A stretch of 8,306 bases of DNA from Chloroflexota bacterium (lineage in GTDB: Bacteria > Chloroflexota > Dehalococcoidia > Lucifugimonadales > UBA3495), in contig JADFPM010000115.1 in NCBI GenBank assembly GCA_022562335.1, positions 1 to 8,306 of the forward strand. The letters run 5' to 3'. Positions 1-5,540 of this stretch are shown here, one piece after another. The notes beneath the pieces were generated by a model, which searched no databases, had not been told where the DNA came from, and saw only the letters and a program-made list of their open reading frames with translations. Made by a program: the position numbers and the translations under genes. The number at the start of each line of letters is the position of its first letter. Position 1 is the first letter of the stretch.

Positions 1-149
1 GGCCGGGCACCGGGCACATTCCCATGGAGCAACCGGATTCTATAATTCCGGCCGCGGTTTGGCTGGCGGGCCAAACGGCCCAGGGTCTGACCGGCCAATT
101 GCTGGAGCGGGCCGATTTCGGACGTACCTGGGGGCCGGGCCTGGGGTGA
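1..149 (+). CDS. Short-chain dehydrogenase/reductase (SDR), C-terminal fragment
   Basis: The 5' end lies outside the window. The reading frame begins at base 3 and gives 48 residues before the TGA at 147-149. The visible tail has 'PDSIIPAAVWLAGQ' followed by 'GLTGQLL' and then 'FGRTWGPGLG'. This matches the C-terminal end of SDR oxidoreductases, where a 'P-E/D-x-[IV]-x-P-x-x-x-[WF]-L-A' helix is followed by a '[VI/L]-T-G-Q' strand. Such enzymes carry out NAD(P)-dependent oxidation or reduction of alcohols and ketones in the cytoplasm. The Rossmann nucleotide-binding motif and the catalytic Tyr-x-x-x-Lys would lie upstream, so activity and substrate cannot be judged. The gene is 145 bp upstream of the next gene on the same strand. 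Family assignment is probable but rests on a short segment. Confidence 0.68.
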   Translation, partial: PGTGHIPMEQPDSIIPAAVWLAGQTAQGLTGQLLERADFGRTWGPGLG

Positions 150-294
150 CTCACATCTTCAGCCGGCATCCCGGCCCATCATCCAAAGCGATTTTCATTT
201 AGTCCCTACCGCCGCCAGCTTGCCCGTACTATACTTCTCGAGTTCGACGATACTTGGCGATTCCAACCCGAAATTGCTATCTGAAGGAGAAAAT

Positions 295-603
295 ATGACC
301 ACCCCCCGTAGCGCCATGCAAGAAGTTGCCCCCAAGTTGGCCGAGATTGCCGCCGACGTTCTGTTTGGAGACGTCTGGGAGCGCCCCGGCCTATCCAAAA
401 GGGACCGTAGTTTGATCACGGTCGCCACCTTGATCGCCCTTTACCGAACCGGCCAATTGCCCGGCCACATCAACCGGGCGCTGGACAACGGAGTCACCAA
501 AGAGGAGATAGGCGAGGTGGTCACCCACATCGCCTTCTACGCCGGTGTTCCCACCGCGGCCCAAGCCGCCGGGATCATCAAAGAGGTCTTTGATTCCCGG
601 TAA
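295..603 (+). CDS. Carboxymuconolactone decarboxylase (CMD) family protein
   Basis: A 102-residue protein of normal length for a single-domain CMD protein. The ATG at 295 is preceded by AAGGAG at 284-289 with a 5-nt spacer, so I prefer it to the in-frame TTG at 220, which would add 25 residues. The core runs from about residue 22 to 100. It includes 'LSKRDRSLITVATLIAL' (33-49), 'GHINRALDNGVTKEEI' (57-72) and 'THIAFYAGVPTAAQAA' (77-92). This is the typical helical CMD fold seen in PcaC (4-carboxymuconolactone decarboxylase) and its relatives. The CxxC pair of AhpD-type peroxidases is absent, so an AhpD-like thiol role is unlikely. His58 and His78 sit in positions conserved in PcaC-like members. 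Many such proteins are uncharacterised, and no other aromatic-degradation gene is visible, so PcaC activity is not proven. The upstream SDR gene may be functionally linked. A stem-loop spans the stop codon. Confidence 0.88.
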   Translation: MTTPRSAMQEVAPKLAEIAADVLFGDVWERPGLSKRDRSLITVATLIALYRTGQLPGHINRALDNGVTKEEIGEVVTHIAFYAGVPTAAQAAGIIKEVFDSR

Positions 604-616
604 CAAGCCGGGAATC
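592..616 (+). terminator. Stem-loop spanning the stop codon of the CMD gene
   Basis: Bases 592-600 (gattcccgg) and 608-616 (ccgggaatc) form a perfect 9-bp stem with a 7-nt loop, taacaag, which contains the TAA stop codon at 601-603. There is no T-run afterwards, so it is not a classical intrinsic terminator. It could stabilise the 3' end of the transcript or act as a weak or factor-assisted terminator. The structure is seen directly; its function is inferred. Confidence 0.45.
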
Positions 617-681
617 CATTGCGGCACGGTCCCCGATTAGATTAACAGCCTAGCCGATATCCATGGCAGGCACCGTTTGTG

Positions 682-690
682 TGCTAAAAT
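682..690 (+). promoter_or_regulatory. Possible extended -10 promoter element
   Basis: The sequence TGCTAAAAT has an extended -10 TG motif followed by TAAAAT, which matches TATAAT at five of six positions. No good -35 hexamer lies 16-18 bp upstream; the extended -10 could compensate. It would start transcription around 697, about 75 bp before the ATG at 772, and the 15-bp tandem repeat would lie in the leader. Weak evidence from pattern alone. Confidence 0.3.
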
Positions 691-723
691 TTAACTTGGC
701 CAGTCTGTACTGGGTCCATTCTC

Positions 724-753
724 GCGGATCAAAATCTAGCGGATCAAAATCTA
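724..753 (+). repeat. Perfect 15-bp tandem duplication upstream of the duplicated-domain gene
   Basis: The unit gcggatcaaaatcta occurs twice head to tail, at 724-738 and 739-753, with no mismatch. It ends four bases before the probable ribosome binding sequence GAGG (757-760) of the gene starting at 772. Such a repeat could be a pair of operator half-sites or a replication-slippage duplication. No repressor gene is adjacent, so no regulator can be named. Confidence 0.85.
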
Positions 754-771
754 ATCGAGGTGTGCCAAGTC

Positions 772-1722
772 ATGGTTCAAGCAGAGAAAAAATCTAGATT
801 CGTAGCAGGTCCCGTGACGTTCATTGCCAGACATGAACTGTGGGACGGCAACATTCAAGACCATGCGGACCAAGGTGTGTCCATCGTGGTCGCGGGCAAT
901 ATCGACGGCAAGGAGACCGCTCTTCTTCGGTTCAATTGCTTCGACATCGAAAAGAGTTATATCTATGGTCCGGAGAATCCCGATCTCAAGTTCGAAGGGC
1001 CCATGATGCTCGGAGGCAGGGCGGTCACCACAACAGGGGCCGGGAAACTATACAGGATGGATCCCATCGCAGTTGGCAATCCGATAGGTTGGACCATCAA
1101 GACCTTGTCGACGAAGCTTCCTGCCATGTTGGATCGAGCGGGATACCCTGAGATCGCTGAGCAAGTGGACCTGGAAGAGGTGGTGCTCATCCTTCCTGAT
1201 CTCGACGAATGCGCCAGGGACCTTTTCGCTTCCAAGCGGAATACCGTCAAACATAACCGGGGCACGGACATATTCGAAGCGGGCAATATCCGATTTGGGT
1301 TGGAGATGCGTCGGCTTCCCGTGGGAGATGGCGGCCTGGCGGTCCACGTGTTGGCAGACCTGGCCGGGTCTTCGGAAAAGTCGTATGTCGAAGAGACTGA
1401 GATAATGGCATTCGATATTTTCTGGGACGGCCCTCACTACCACTATGGCCCCAGAAACAAGAACCATCGGATCTATTGGGACAGGACACTGGTGGACGAC
1501 CCTCTCGGCTGGGTCTTTGAGCAGCTTGACAGCAAAAAGTTGGGACCAATGATCGAGCATGCTGGTTACCCGGGAGTGGCCGCCGATCTGGACATCGATA
1601 AGATCGAATCCGTTCTCCCCGCAATGAAGAAGAGAGCACGAGAGATGCAAGCTATGGGAGAGGAATTGACCGGCCACCCAGGGTTGCCGGAGGAGGTTAC
1701 CCCAAATCTAGTCCCCAATTAA
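772..1722 (+). CDS. Uncharacterised protein with two homologous tandem domains
   Basis: A 316-residue protein I do not recognise. I chose the ATG at 772, with GAGG at 757-760 about 11 nt upstream; an in-frame GTG at 760 would add four residues. There is no signal peptide or membrane segment, so it is probably cytoplasmic. The two halves, about residues 35-152 and 187-292, align with each other. 'YIYGPEN' (63-69) matches 'YHYGPRN' (223-229). 'NPIGW' (103-107) matches 'DPLGW' (243-247). 'AGYPEIA' (123-129) matches 'AGYPGVA' (264-270), and 'ILPDLDECARDL' (140-151) matches 'VLPAMKKRAREM' (281-292). The first half has about 20 extra residues between the YGP and PxGW motifs. The C-terminal tail after 293 is short, polar and Pro-containing. 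No catalytic motif is evident. The gene stands apart from its neighbours: 168 bp after the CMD gene and followed by a strong hairpin, so it is probably transcribed alone. Confidence 0.85.
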   Translation: MVQAEKKSRFVAGPVTFIARHELWDGNIQDHADQGVSIVVAGNIDGKETALLRFNCFDIEKSYIYGPENPDLKFEGPMMLGGRAVTTTGAGKLYRMDPIAVGNPIGWTIKTLSTKLPAMLDRAGYPEIAEQVDLEEVVLILPDLDECARDLFASKRNTVKHNRGTDIFEAGNIRFGLEMRRLPVGDGGLAVHVLADLAGSSEKSYVEETEIMAFDIFWDGPHYHYGPRNKNHRIYWDRTLVDDPLGWVFEQLDSKKLGPMIEHAGYPGVAADLDIDKIESVLPAMKKRAREMQAMGEELTGHPGLPEEVTPNLVPN

Positions 1723-1768
1723 GCCAACGGCTCAGCCCGCTCATCTGCGAGCGAAACGCGGCAAACAG

Positions 1769-1797
1769 ACAGCCCGGCCAGTATTTGGCCGGGCTGT
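1769..1797. terminator. Strong hairpin, probable bidirectional terminator
   Basis: A perfect 12-bp GC-rich stem (acagcccggcca, 1769-1780, with its complement at 1786-1797) encloses a 5-nt loop. It lies between two convergent genes ending at 1722 (plus) and 1827 (minus). On the plus strand the stem ends in TGTTTAG, and on the minus strand in CTGTTTG. The T-tracts are short but present on both sides, which fits shared termination of both transcripts. Confidence 0.8.
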
Positions 1798-1826
1798 TTA
1801 GTTCAGAGGTTAAAACGGCCTTTACG

Positions 1827-2690
1827 TCACCGGGAGCCGGCTCCCGAGAGAAATTCCCTGGCGGCGTTGTAGCTGCGCGCGCCGCCCCTGCGTATGGGCG
1901 GCACCAAATATACGTTGTGCAGGCCAGCGTCTATGAGCCGTTGATAGAGGTCCAAGGCTATCTGGACGCCCGGCTTGCCCTGGGCTAGTTCTTCCCTCAC
2001 GGCGCCGGGCACGGTGCTGAATATCACACCGTCTTGCTCCAACACCTGAAGGCCGTAAAATACCGGTAGGTTCAGCGATTGACCGGCCACAGCAGCATAT
2101 GCTTCCTCAAAGGCGGCGGCCTGGCTTGGGTCGAAGATCGGCTGGGTTATCAAGAAATGGGCCCCGGCACGTACTTTGCGATGGGCCAGCGCAGCCTCTT
2201 GCTCCAATGGCCGGTCCAAGTCGACGGTGGCCCCGATACAAAAATCGGTGGGCCCGCGCAGCTGGGATTCACGGAAATCCAACCCTCGGTTCAACGATGT
2301 GATCCCCGCGATGAGCTGGGTGGGCGTCTGGTCGCCCGCCTCTTTGGTTCGTTCCAGGTCGCGTTGGGAAAATGGGTCACCCTGAACCACGATGACATTT
2401 TCCAGACCCAGAAGCTGGGCGCCCAGCAACTGGGATTCCATTGCCAATTTGTTCATGTCGCGGGTGGCCAGGGTAAAGGACGCCTCCCTGCCTAGTCTGC
2501 TTTTGATGGCGCTGGCCAACATCGCAGAATTGGCCCGCACGGCCCGGCCGGGGTTGTAGGCCACTGCGATCATATCGGCGTCGATATCAGCCTGATCCAC
2601 CTGGCCTGGGTCCCCCGACCTGGCAGGCGAGTAATCGCAGATGAAGCAGGGACGCCCGGTGGCTTGGTACGATTTATCAGTGATCTTCAT
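1827..2690 (-). CDS. metF: Methylenetetrahydrofolate reductase (MetF-like)
   Basis: A 287-residue protein, close to the usual 290-300 residues of MetF. The family reduces 5,10-methylene-THF to 5-methyl-THF using FAD, feeding methionine synthesis or a Wood-Ljungdahl-type methyl branch. Recognisable motifs in order are 'DYSPARSGD' (19-27), 'MIAVAYNPG' (40-48), 'ATRDMN' (75-80), 'LLGLENVIVVQGDP' (93-106), 'FCIGATVDLDRPL', 'RKVRAGAHFLITQPIFDP' and the C-terminal 'VYLVPPIRRGG'. Asp105 in 'QGDP' corresponds to the conserved flavin-site Asp (Asp120 in E. coli). Asp19 appears at the place of the catalytic Glu28 of 'FEFFPPR', an unusual substitution. No partner MetV-type protein is visible. The gene follows mqnA on the same strand after 77 bp, so the two are probably co-transcribed. 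The ATG at 2690 has only a weak upstream purine stretch. The gene ends with a 16-bp palindrome (1831-1846). The family call is firm; the exact electron donor is unknown. Confidence 0.87.
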   Translation of the reverse strand: MKITDKSYQATGRPCFICDYSPARSGDPGQVDQADIDADMIAVAYNPGRAVRANSAMLASAIKSRLGREASFTLATRDMNKLAMESQLLGAQLLGLENVIVVQGDPFSQRDLERTKEAGDQTPTQLIAGITSLNRGLDFRESQLRGPTDFCIGATVDLDRPLEQEAALAHRKVRAGAHFLITQPIFDPSQAAAFEEAYAAVAGQSLNLPVFYGLQVLEQDGVIFSTVPGAVREELAQGKPGVQIALDLYQRLIDAGLHNVYLVPPIRRGGARSYNAAREFLSGAGSR

Positions 2691-2767
2691 ATGATCCAGC
2701 CATCAAGCAATGAATCTAACAAGCTACCCTGAAATCCAATCGGACCGCCCGCTGGATCAATCACCGC

Positions 2768-3520
2768 TTAGACCAGCCCCAGTTGGTCCAGATATCCCCG
2801 GTAAAGCTCCACTGACTTGTGCTCCGACAATCCCATGAAAAACCGCAGGCCCTGGACGTAGCGGACAATGTCTTTGGGCAGCATCAACAGCCGGTCCCTG
2901 GGCTCCGAAACATGGTATAGGGCGTCTACACCATCCTCTAGCCCCACGTAAAGGGTGTCTTCGATCAACGCGGCGTCCGTGCGGTCCAGGTCTTGCCGGG
3001 TCACCCAACGGGTGAATACAAATGGCAGGCCGGTCCAATCGTGCCACTCTTGGCCGAGGTCGTAACGGTAAGGAAACCCCCGCATACCCCGCCTCCGGCG
3101 CAAAGCTTGATCGCCGGTGATCAATACCGCCTCGTGGGGGTCTTGAACGGTGACAAATTCTCCGGGACGCACCTGGTATTTCAATGTCAGTAAGATATTG
3201 ACCAGCGATCTAGCGGTGGAGTCTTCTCCGGCCCCGGCAATGGGAACACCCGATAGGTCTGAGATCGGAGATTTGGAATACAGGAGGTTGCTGTCCGAGC
3301 CCTGGAGGGCGGCCACGCAGAAACCGGCCACGGGTTGAAAGCTCTCTTCGCGTTGGATGCTCTCCAGCAAGGAGACCGGCGCGGCGGCGACATCTCCCCG
3401 GTCCACTGCCGCCGCGGCATCCACCGGGGCCAAGTCGTGAAGCTTTATGCCCCGCCGTTCCATGTCCACGTAAAAAGGCTCGAAGTTCAGTTCTTGGATC
3501 CTGCCAACCTTGATAGCCAT
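2768..3520 (-). CDS. mqnA: Chorismate dehydratase (MqnA family, menaquinone futalosine pathway)
   Basis: A 250-residue protein with the MqnA/MqnD periplasmic-binding-protein fold but no signal peptide, so it is cytoplasmic. MqnA removes water from chorismate to give 3-[(1-carboxyvinyl)oxy]benzoate, the first step of futalosine-dependent menaquinone synthesis. Family motifs include the N-terminal 'KVGRIQELN' (4-12), where Asn12 is the conserved Asn of the '[FY]LN' motif. Others are 'RGDVAAAPVSLLE' (41-53), 'VLITGDQAL' (132-140) and 'YDLGQEWHDWTGLPFVF' (153-169), the most diagnostic stretch. I prefer the ATG at 3520 because homologues begin just before 'VGxIxxLN'; a GTG at 3550 with AAGGA nine bases upstream is an alternative and adds ten residues. 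No other mqn gene is in the window, so a divergent paralogue with another ligand cannot be excluded. Downstream on the same strand is the MetF-like gene. A sigma70-like promoter lies at 3784-3812. Confidence 0.8.
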   Translation of the reverse strand: MAIKVGRIQELNFEPFYVDMERRGIKLHDLAPVDAAAAVDRGDVAAAPVSLLESIQREESFQPVAGFCVAALQGSDSNLLYSKSPISDLSGVPIAGAGEDSTARSLVNILLTLKYQVRPGEFVTVQDPHEAVLITGDQALRRRRGMRGFPYRYDLGQEWHDWTGLPFVFTRWVTRQDLDRTDAALIEDTLYVGLEDGVDALYHVSEPRDRLLMLPKDIVRYVQGLRFFMGLSEHKSVELYRGYLDQLGLV

Positions 3521-3561
3521 CAAATAACGATCTCCAAACCGTGTATCCACGATGAGCTATC

Positions 3562-3618
3562 CTTCGACAGGCTCAGGACGAACGGAGGTAGAAAACCTCT
3601 TCCGTCCGTGATGGGCCT
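3562..3618. repeat. Imperfect inverted-repeat element, copy 1
   Basis: The left arm at 3562-3585 begins cttcgacaggctc and ends acgaacgg. After a 16-nt loop, 3602-3618 (ccgtccgtgatgggcct) resembles the expected right arm, matching the right arm of copy 2 (5499-5512) at 11 of its first 14 bases. The loop contains a small hairpin, aggt-agaaa-acct. The left arm matches the reverse complement of the copy 2 right arm at 21 of 24 positions. Elements of this sequence type are, to my knowledge, dispersed between genes in many environmental bacterial genomes. It lies just upstream of mqnA. Confidence 0.65.
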
Positions 3619-3665
3619 CGTGATGGGCCTCGTGATGGGCCTCGTGATGGGCCTCGTGATGGCCT
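3607..3665 (+). repeat. 12-bp tandem repeat, 4.9 copies
   Basis: The unit cgtgatgggcct occurs four times without mismatch (3607-3654). A fifth copy at 3655-3665 lacks one G. The first unit coincides with the right arm of inverted-repeat copy 1. Because the unit is a multiple of three it creates repetitive peptides in several frames (MGLV on plus, GPSR on minus), but none has a convincing start or coding context. It is therefore treated as non-coding and likely prone to copy-number change by slippage. Confidence 0.92.
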
Positions 3666-3940
3666 ATAGAAGCACCTTTTGAGATAGTCACCAATAAGAT
3701 TCAACCGCTGTTGGGCTCCTCGAGTAGATTCCCTTTTTGAATTTCCCCGCCAGATTTCTTGAGGCCGACTGCCAGGCATAAACACTGTAGGCAGATTAAA
3801 AATCCTAGTCAAGACGGGACCGGGATTCAAGGGGCAGGATGCCAAGAACTTGCTCCTCGCAGCCAGTCCACTGCTTCGACATTAACGTATCTATTGGTTA
3901 GACTGGGCTACTGGTGTTTCTCCAGATTTGGGGAGACTTG
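3666..3940. other. Intergenic region between divergent mqnA and peptidase genes
   Basis: About 275 bp with no supported gene. It contains the minus-strand promoter candidate at 3784-3812 and, at its right end, the GGGGAG ribosome binding sequence (3930-3935) of the peptidase gene. I found no convincing plus-strand promoter: TTCGAC (3875-3880) with TTAGAC (3898-3903) has 17-bp spacing but a poor -10. Base composition is slightly more AT-rich than the flanking genes. Confidence 0.5.
3784..3812 (-). promoter_or_regulatory. Sigma70-like promoter reading toward mqnA
   Basis: On the minus strand TTGACT (3812-3807, five of six matches to the -35 consensus) is followed after exactly 17 bp by TACAGT (3789-3784, four of six matches to the -10). 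Transcription would begin near 3777, leaving a leader of roughly 230-260 nt before mqnA. That leader would include the 12-bp tandem repeat and the inverted-repeat element. Pattern evidence only. Confidence 0.5.
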
Positions 3941-5422
3941 ATGGGGGACTTTGTGAAAACCCTGCTCGCCGTGAGACCGCTGATTATCCTGGCACTGCTG
4001 GGACTTTTGACTTTCAACCTGACCGCCTCGCCGGGGATCGTCTCCGCCGACGAAGGGGACATAGAGGTATTGGAGCAAAAGGCGGAGAGCCAGTTTCCCG
4101 AAGGGATTCTTTTCACGGTAACGGTTCGTAGCTCTCAGGAGATCGACGACATAAGGGTCTTCTTCAAGAAATTGGGGAATGTCCGGCAAAGTGCCTATCG
4201 TACCGTCGAATTTGAACCGGGCACCGAAGTCACCGGTGTCTCTTTGCTTAAAAGCGGCGGTTTGGGTGCCTATTTCCCGCCGGGCACCAAGATCGAGTAT
4301 TCGTTTGAGATCCGGGACAAGTCCGGCGCTGTTCTCCGCACCGAGGGCCGGGAATTCGTCTACGAGGATAACCGGTTTGAATGGCTCACCGTCACCTCAG
4401 GGTTGATCACCGTCTATTACTACGGCGAATATGTGGAGAACCGGGCGGAGACGGTGCTGGACGCGGCCTCTCAAGCATTGGACCGGATGTTGCCGGTTTT
4501 GGGCATAACACCGAAAGAGCCGCTGCGCATCGTGACCTACAACAACTACCGGCACATGTCTAAAGCCCTGCCATTCAGGTCTCAAGCGACCGCCGAGAGA
4601 CTTCGCACCGAGGGCATGGCCTTCAGCGACGAGCGGGTCCTGCTGGTCCTTGCGTTCGACGCCACGGTTAAAGGAACGACGTCCCACGAATTCGTCCATC
4701 TGCTGGTGGCGGAGGCCGCGGGCCGGGCCAGCGGCCAGGTGCCTAGCTGGTTGAATGAAGGATTGGCCGAATACGGGAATATCGACCCTACCGACGACTA
4801 CGACGCAGCCCTGCGCTACGGTATTGTCACCCAGCGGCTCAGGCCTCTGTGGTACCAATCCTCTTTCGGCGGGACCCCTGACGACATTATCATCGCCTAC
4901 GGCCAGGCCCGTTCGGTGGTGCTCCACATGATCGAGACCTACGGCAAAGAGAAGATGGCCGAATTGATGCGTGTATTCCGGGAGACTCGGGACATCGACG
5001 ACGCGTTGATGCAGGTCTACGGGTTTGACCAGTACGGGTTGGACAGCGAATGGCGCGGCACCCAGGGTTTGGAGCCCTTGCCGCCCCCGGCCCAAATGGA
5101 GAGGGAGTTGGCGGCCACCCAGACTCCAGAACCCACGGACCCGCCGCCGCCAGACCCTACGGAACCTCTCGCGGAACCAGTCGTGACCGCCACCAGCGAA
5201 CCAGTTGGAACGCCCACGGCGCAACCGACGGCCCTGCCCACGCCCGCCGCATCGTTAGAAGATCCTGCCGGTCCGGCGTTGCCGCAAGGGTGCGGCGTTG
5301 CCACAGCCTACTCCGGGGGGCGGATAGCGCCCGATCTGGCGATGCTGGCCTTGCTGGCAGGCCCGTTGGGGTTGGCGTTGGTGCGGGGGCCATTTCTCCG
5401 GCGCCGGGACAAGCGGTCCTAG
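3941..5422 (+). CDS. Secreted zinc metallopeptidase (MA-like, gluzincin) with C-terminal membrane anchor
   Basis: A 493-residue protein. The ATG at 3941 has GGGGAG at 3930-3935 with a 5-nt spacer, so it is preferred to the in-frame GTG at 3914. Residues 1-36 form a signal peptide (hydrophobic core about 13-29, likely cleavage after V-S-A36). Residues about 40-140 look like a beta-rich, Ig-like domain. The peptidase domain follows, with HEFVH at 249-253 and 'WLNEGLAEY' at 270-278. His249, His253 and Glu273 are the probable zinc ligands and Glu250 the catalytic base, the gluzincin arrangement of MA-like peptidases. Residues about 377-449 are a Pro/Thr-rich stalk. The tail has G-C451-G, a transmembrane helix (about 462-481) and a basic end with RRRDKR. 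The protein should be displayed outside the cell, anchored at its C-terminus. Cys451 is the only cysteine. Substrate is unknown. The importer operon is convergent downstream, so a role in peptide supply is possible but unproven. Confidence 0.87.
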   Translation: MGDFVKTLLAVRPLIILALLGLLTFNLTASPGIVSADEGDIEVLEQKAESQFPEGILFTVTVRSSQEIDDIRVFFKKLGNVRQSAYRTVEFEPGTEVTGVSLLKSGGLGAYFPPGTKIEYSFEIRDKSGAVLRTEGREFVYEDNRFEWLTVTSGLITVYYYGEYVENRAETVLDAASQALDRMLPVLGITPKEPLRIVTYNNYRHMSKALPFRSQATAERLRTEGMAFSDERVLLVLAFDATVKGTTSHEFVHLLVAEAAGRASGQVPSWLNEGLAEYGNIDPTDDYDAALRYGIVTQRLRPLWYQSSFGGTPDDIIIAYGQARSVVLHMIETYGKEKMAELMRVFRETRDIDDALMQVYGFDQYGLDSEWRGTQGLEPLPPPAQMERELAATQTPEPTDPPPPDPTEPLAEPVVTATSEPVGTPTAQPTALPTPAASLEDPAGPALPQGCGVATAYSGGRIAPDLAMLALLAGPLGLALVRGPFLRRRDKRS

Positions 5423-5459
5423 AGACTATTTCAAACCTTTAACGGCCCAGCAACGTGTC

Positions 5460-5522
5460 CTTGGCCCTACTCAGGACAAACGGTCAAGACGCCTCATCCC
5501 GTTCGTGGTGAGCTTGTCGAAG
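5460..5522. repeat. Imperfect inverted-repeat element, copy 2, possible bidirectional terminator
   Basis: The left arm at 5460-5483 (ending ctcaggacaaacgg) and the right arm at 5499-5522 (beginning ccgttcgtggtgag) surround a 15-nt loop. The arms are imperfect complements; the inner 14 bases pair at 11 positions. The left arm matches the left arm of copy 1 at 18 of 24 positions, and the right arm in reverse complement at 21 of 24. It lies between the peptidase gene (ending 5422) and the dppC-like gene (ending 5541), both of which read into it. The transcript could fold into a hairpin in either direction, although T-runs are lacking. Confidence 0.68.
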
Positions 5523-5540
5523 CGTATCTCTAAATGGCGC

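Noticed and set aside
230..235. TATACT as a -10 element for the CMD gene
   Set aside because: It is a good hexamer, but there is no usable -35 at 16-18 bp and no extended -10 motif, so it was not listed as a feature.
1048..1677. Minus-strand open frame of 209 codons opposite the duplicated-domain gene
   Set aside because: The plus-strand frame shows an internal domain duplication conserved at protein level, which only makes sense if that strand is coding.
3607..3665. Possible CRISPR array
   Set aside because: The units are 12 bp and directly adjacent with no spacers, so this is a simple tandem repeat. No cas gene is nearby.
3335..3682. Plus-strand 115-codon frame ending in repeated Met-Gly-Leu-Val
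   Set aside because: Half of it is antisense to mqnA and the rest is the tandem repeat, so there is no independent coding evidence.
3573..3845. Minus-strand 90-codon frame with repeated Gly-Pro-Ser-Arg
   Set aside because: The repeat peptide is just the 12-bp tandem repeat read in frame. The frame has no good start context, and its upstream part overlaps the promoter candidate.
4397..5224. Minus-strand open frame of 275 codons opposite the peptidase gene
   Set aside because: It lies wholly antisense to a well-supported gene, is rich in Arg, Gly and Val and has no recognisable motif. It is a shadow of GC-rich coding sequence.
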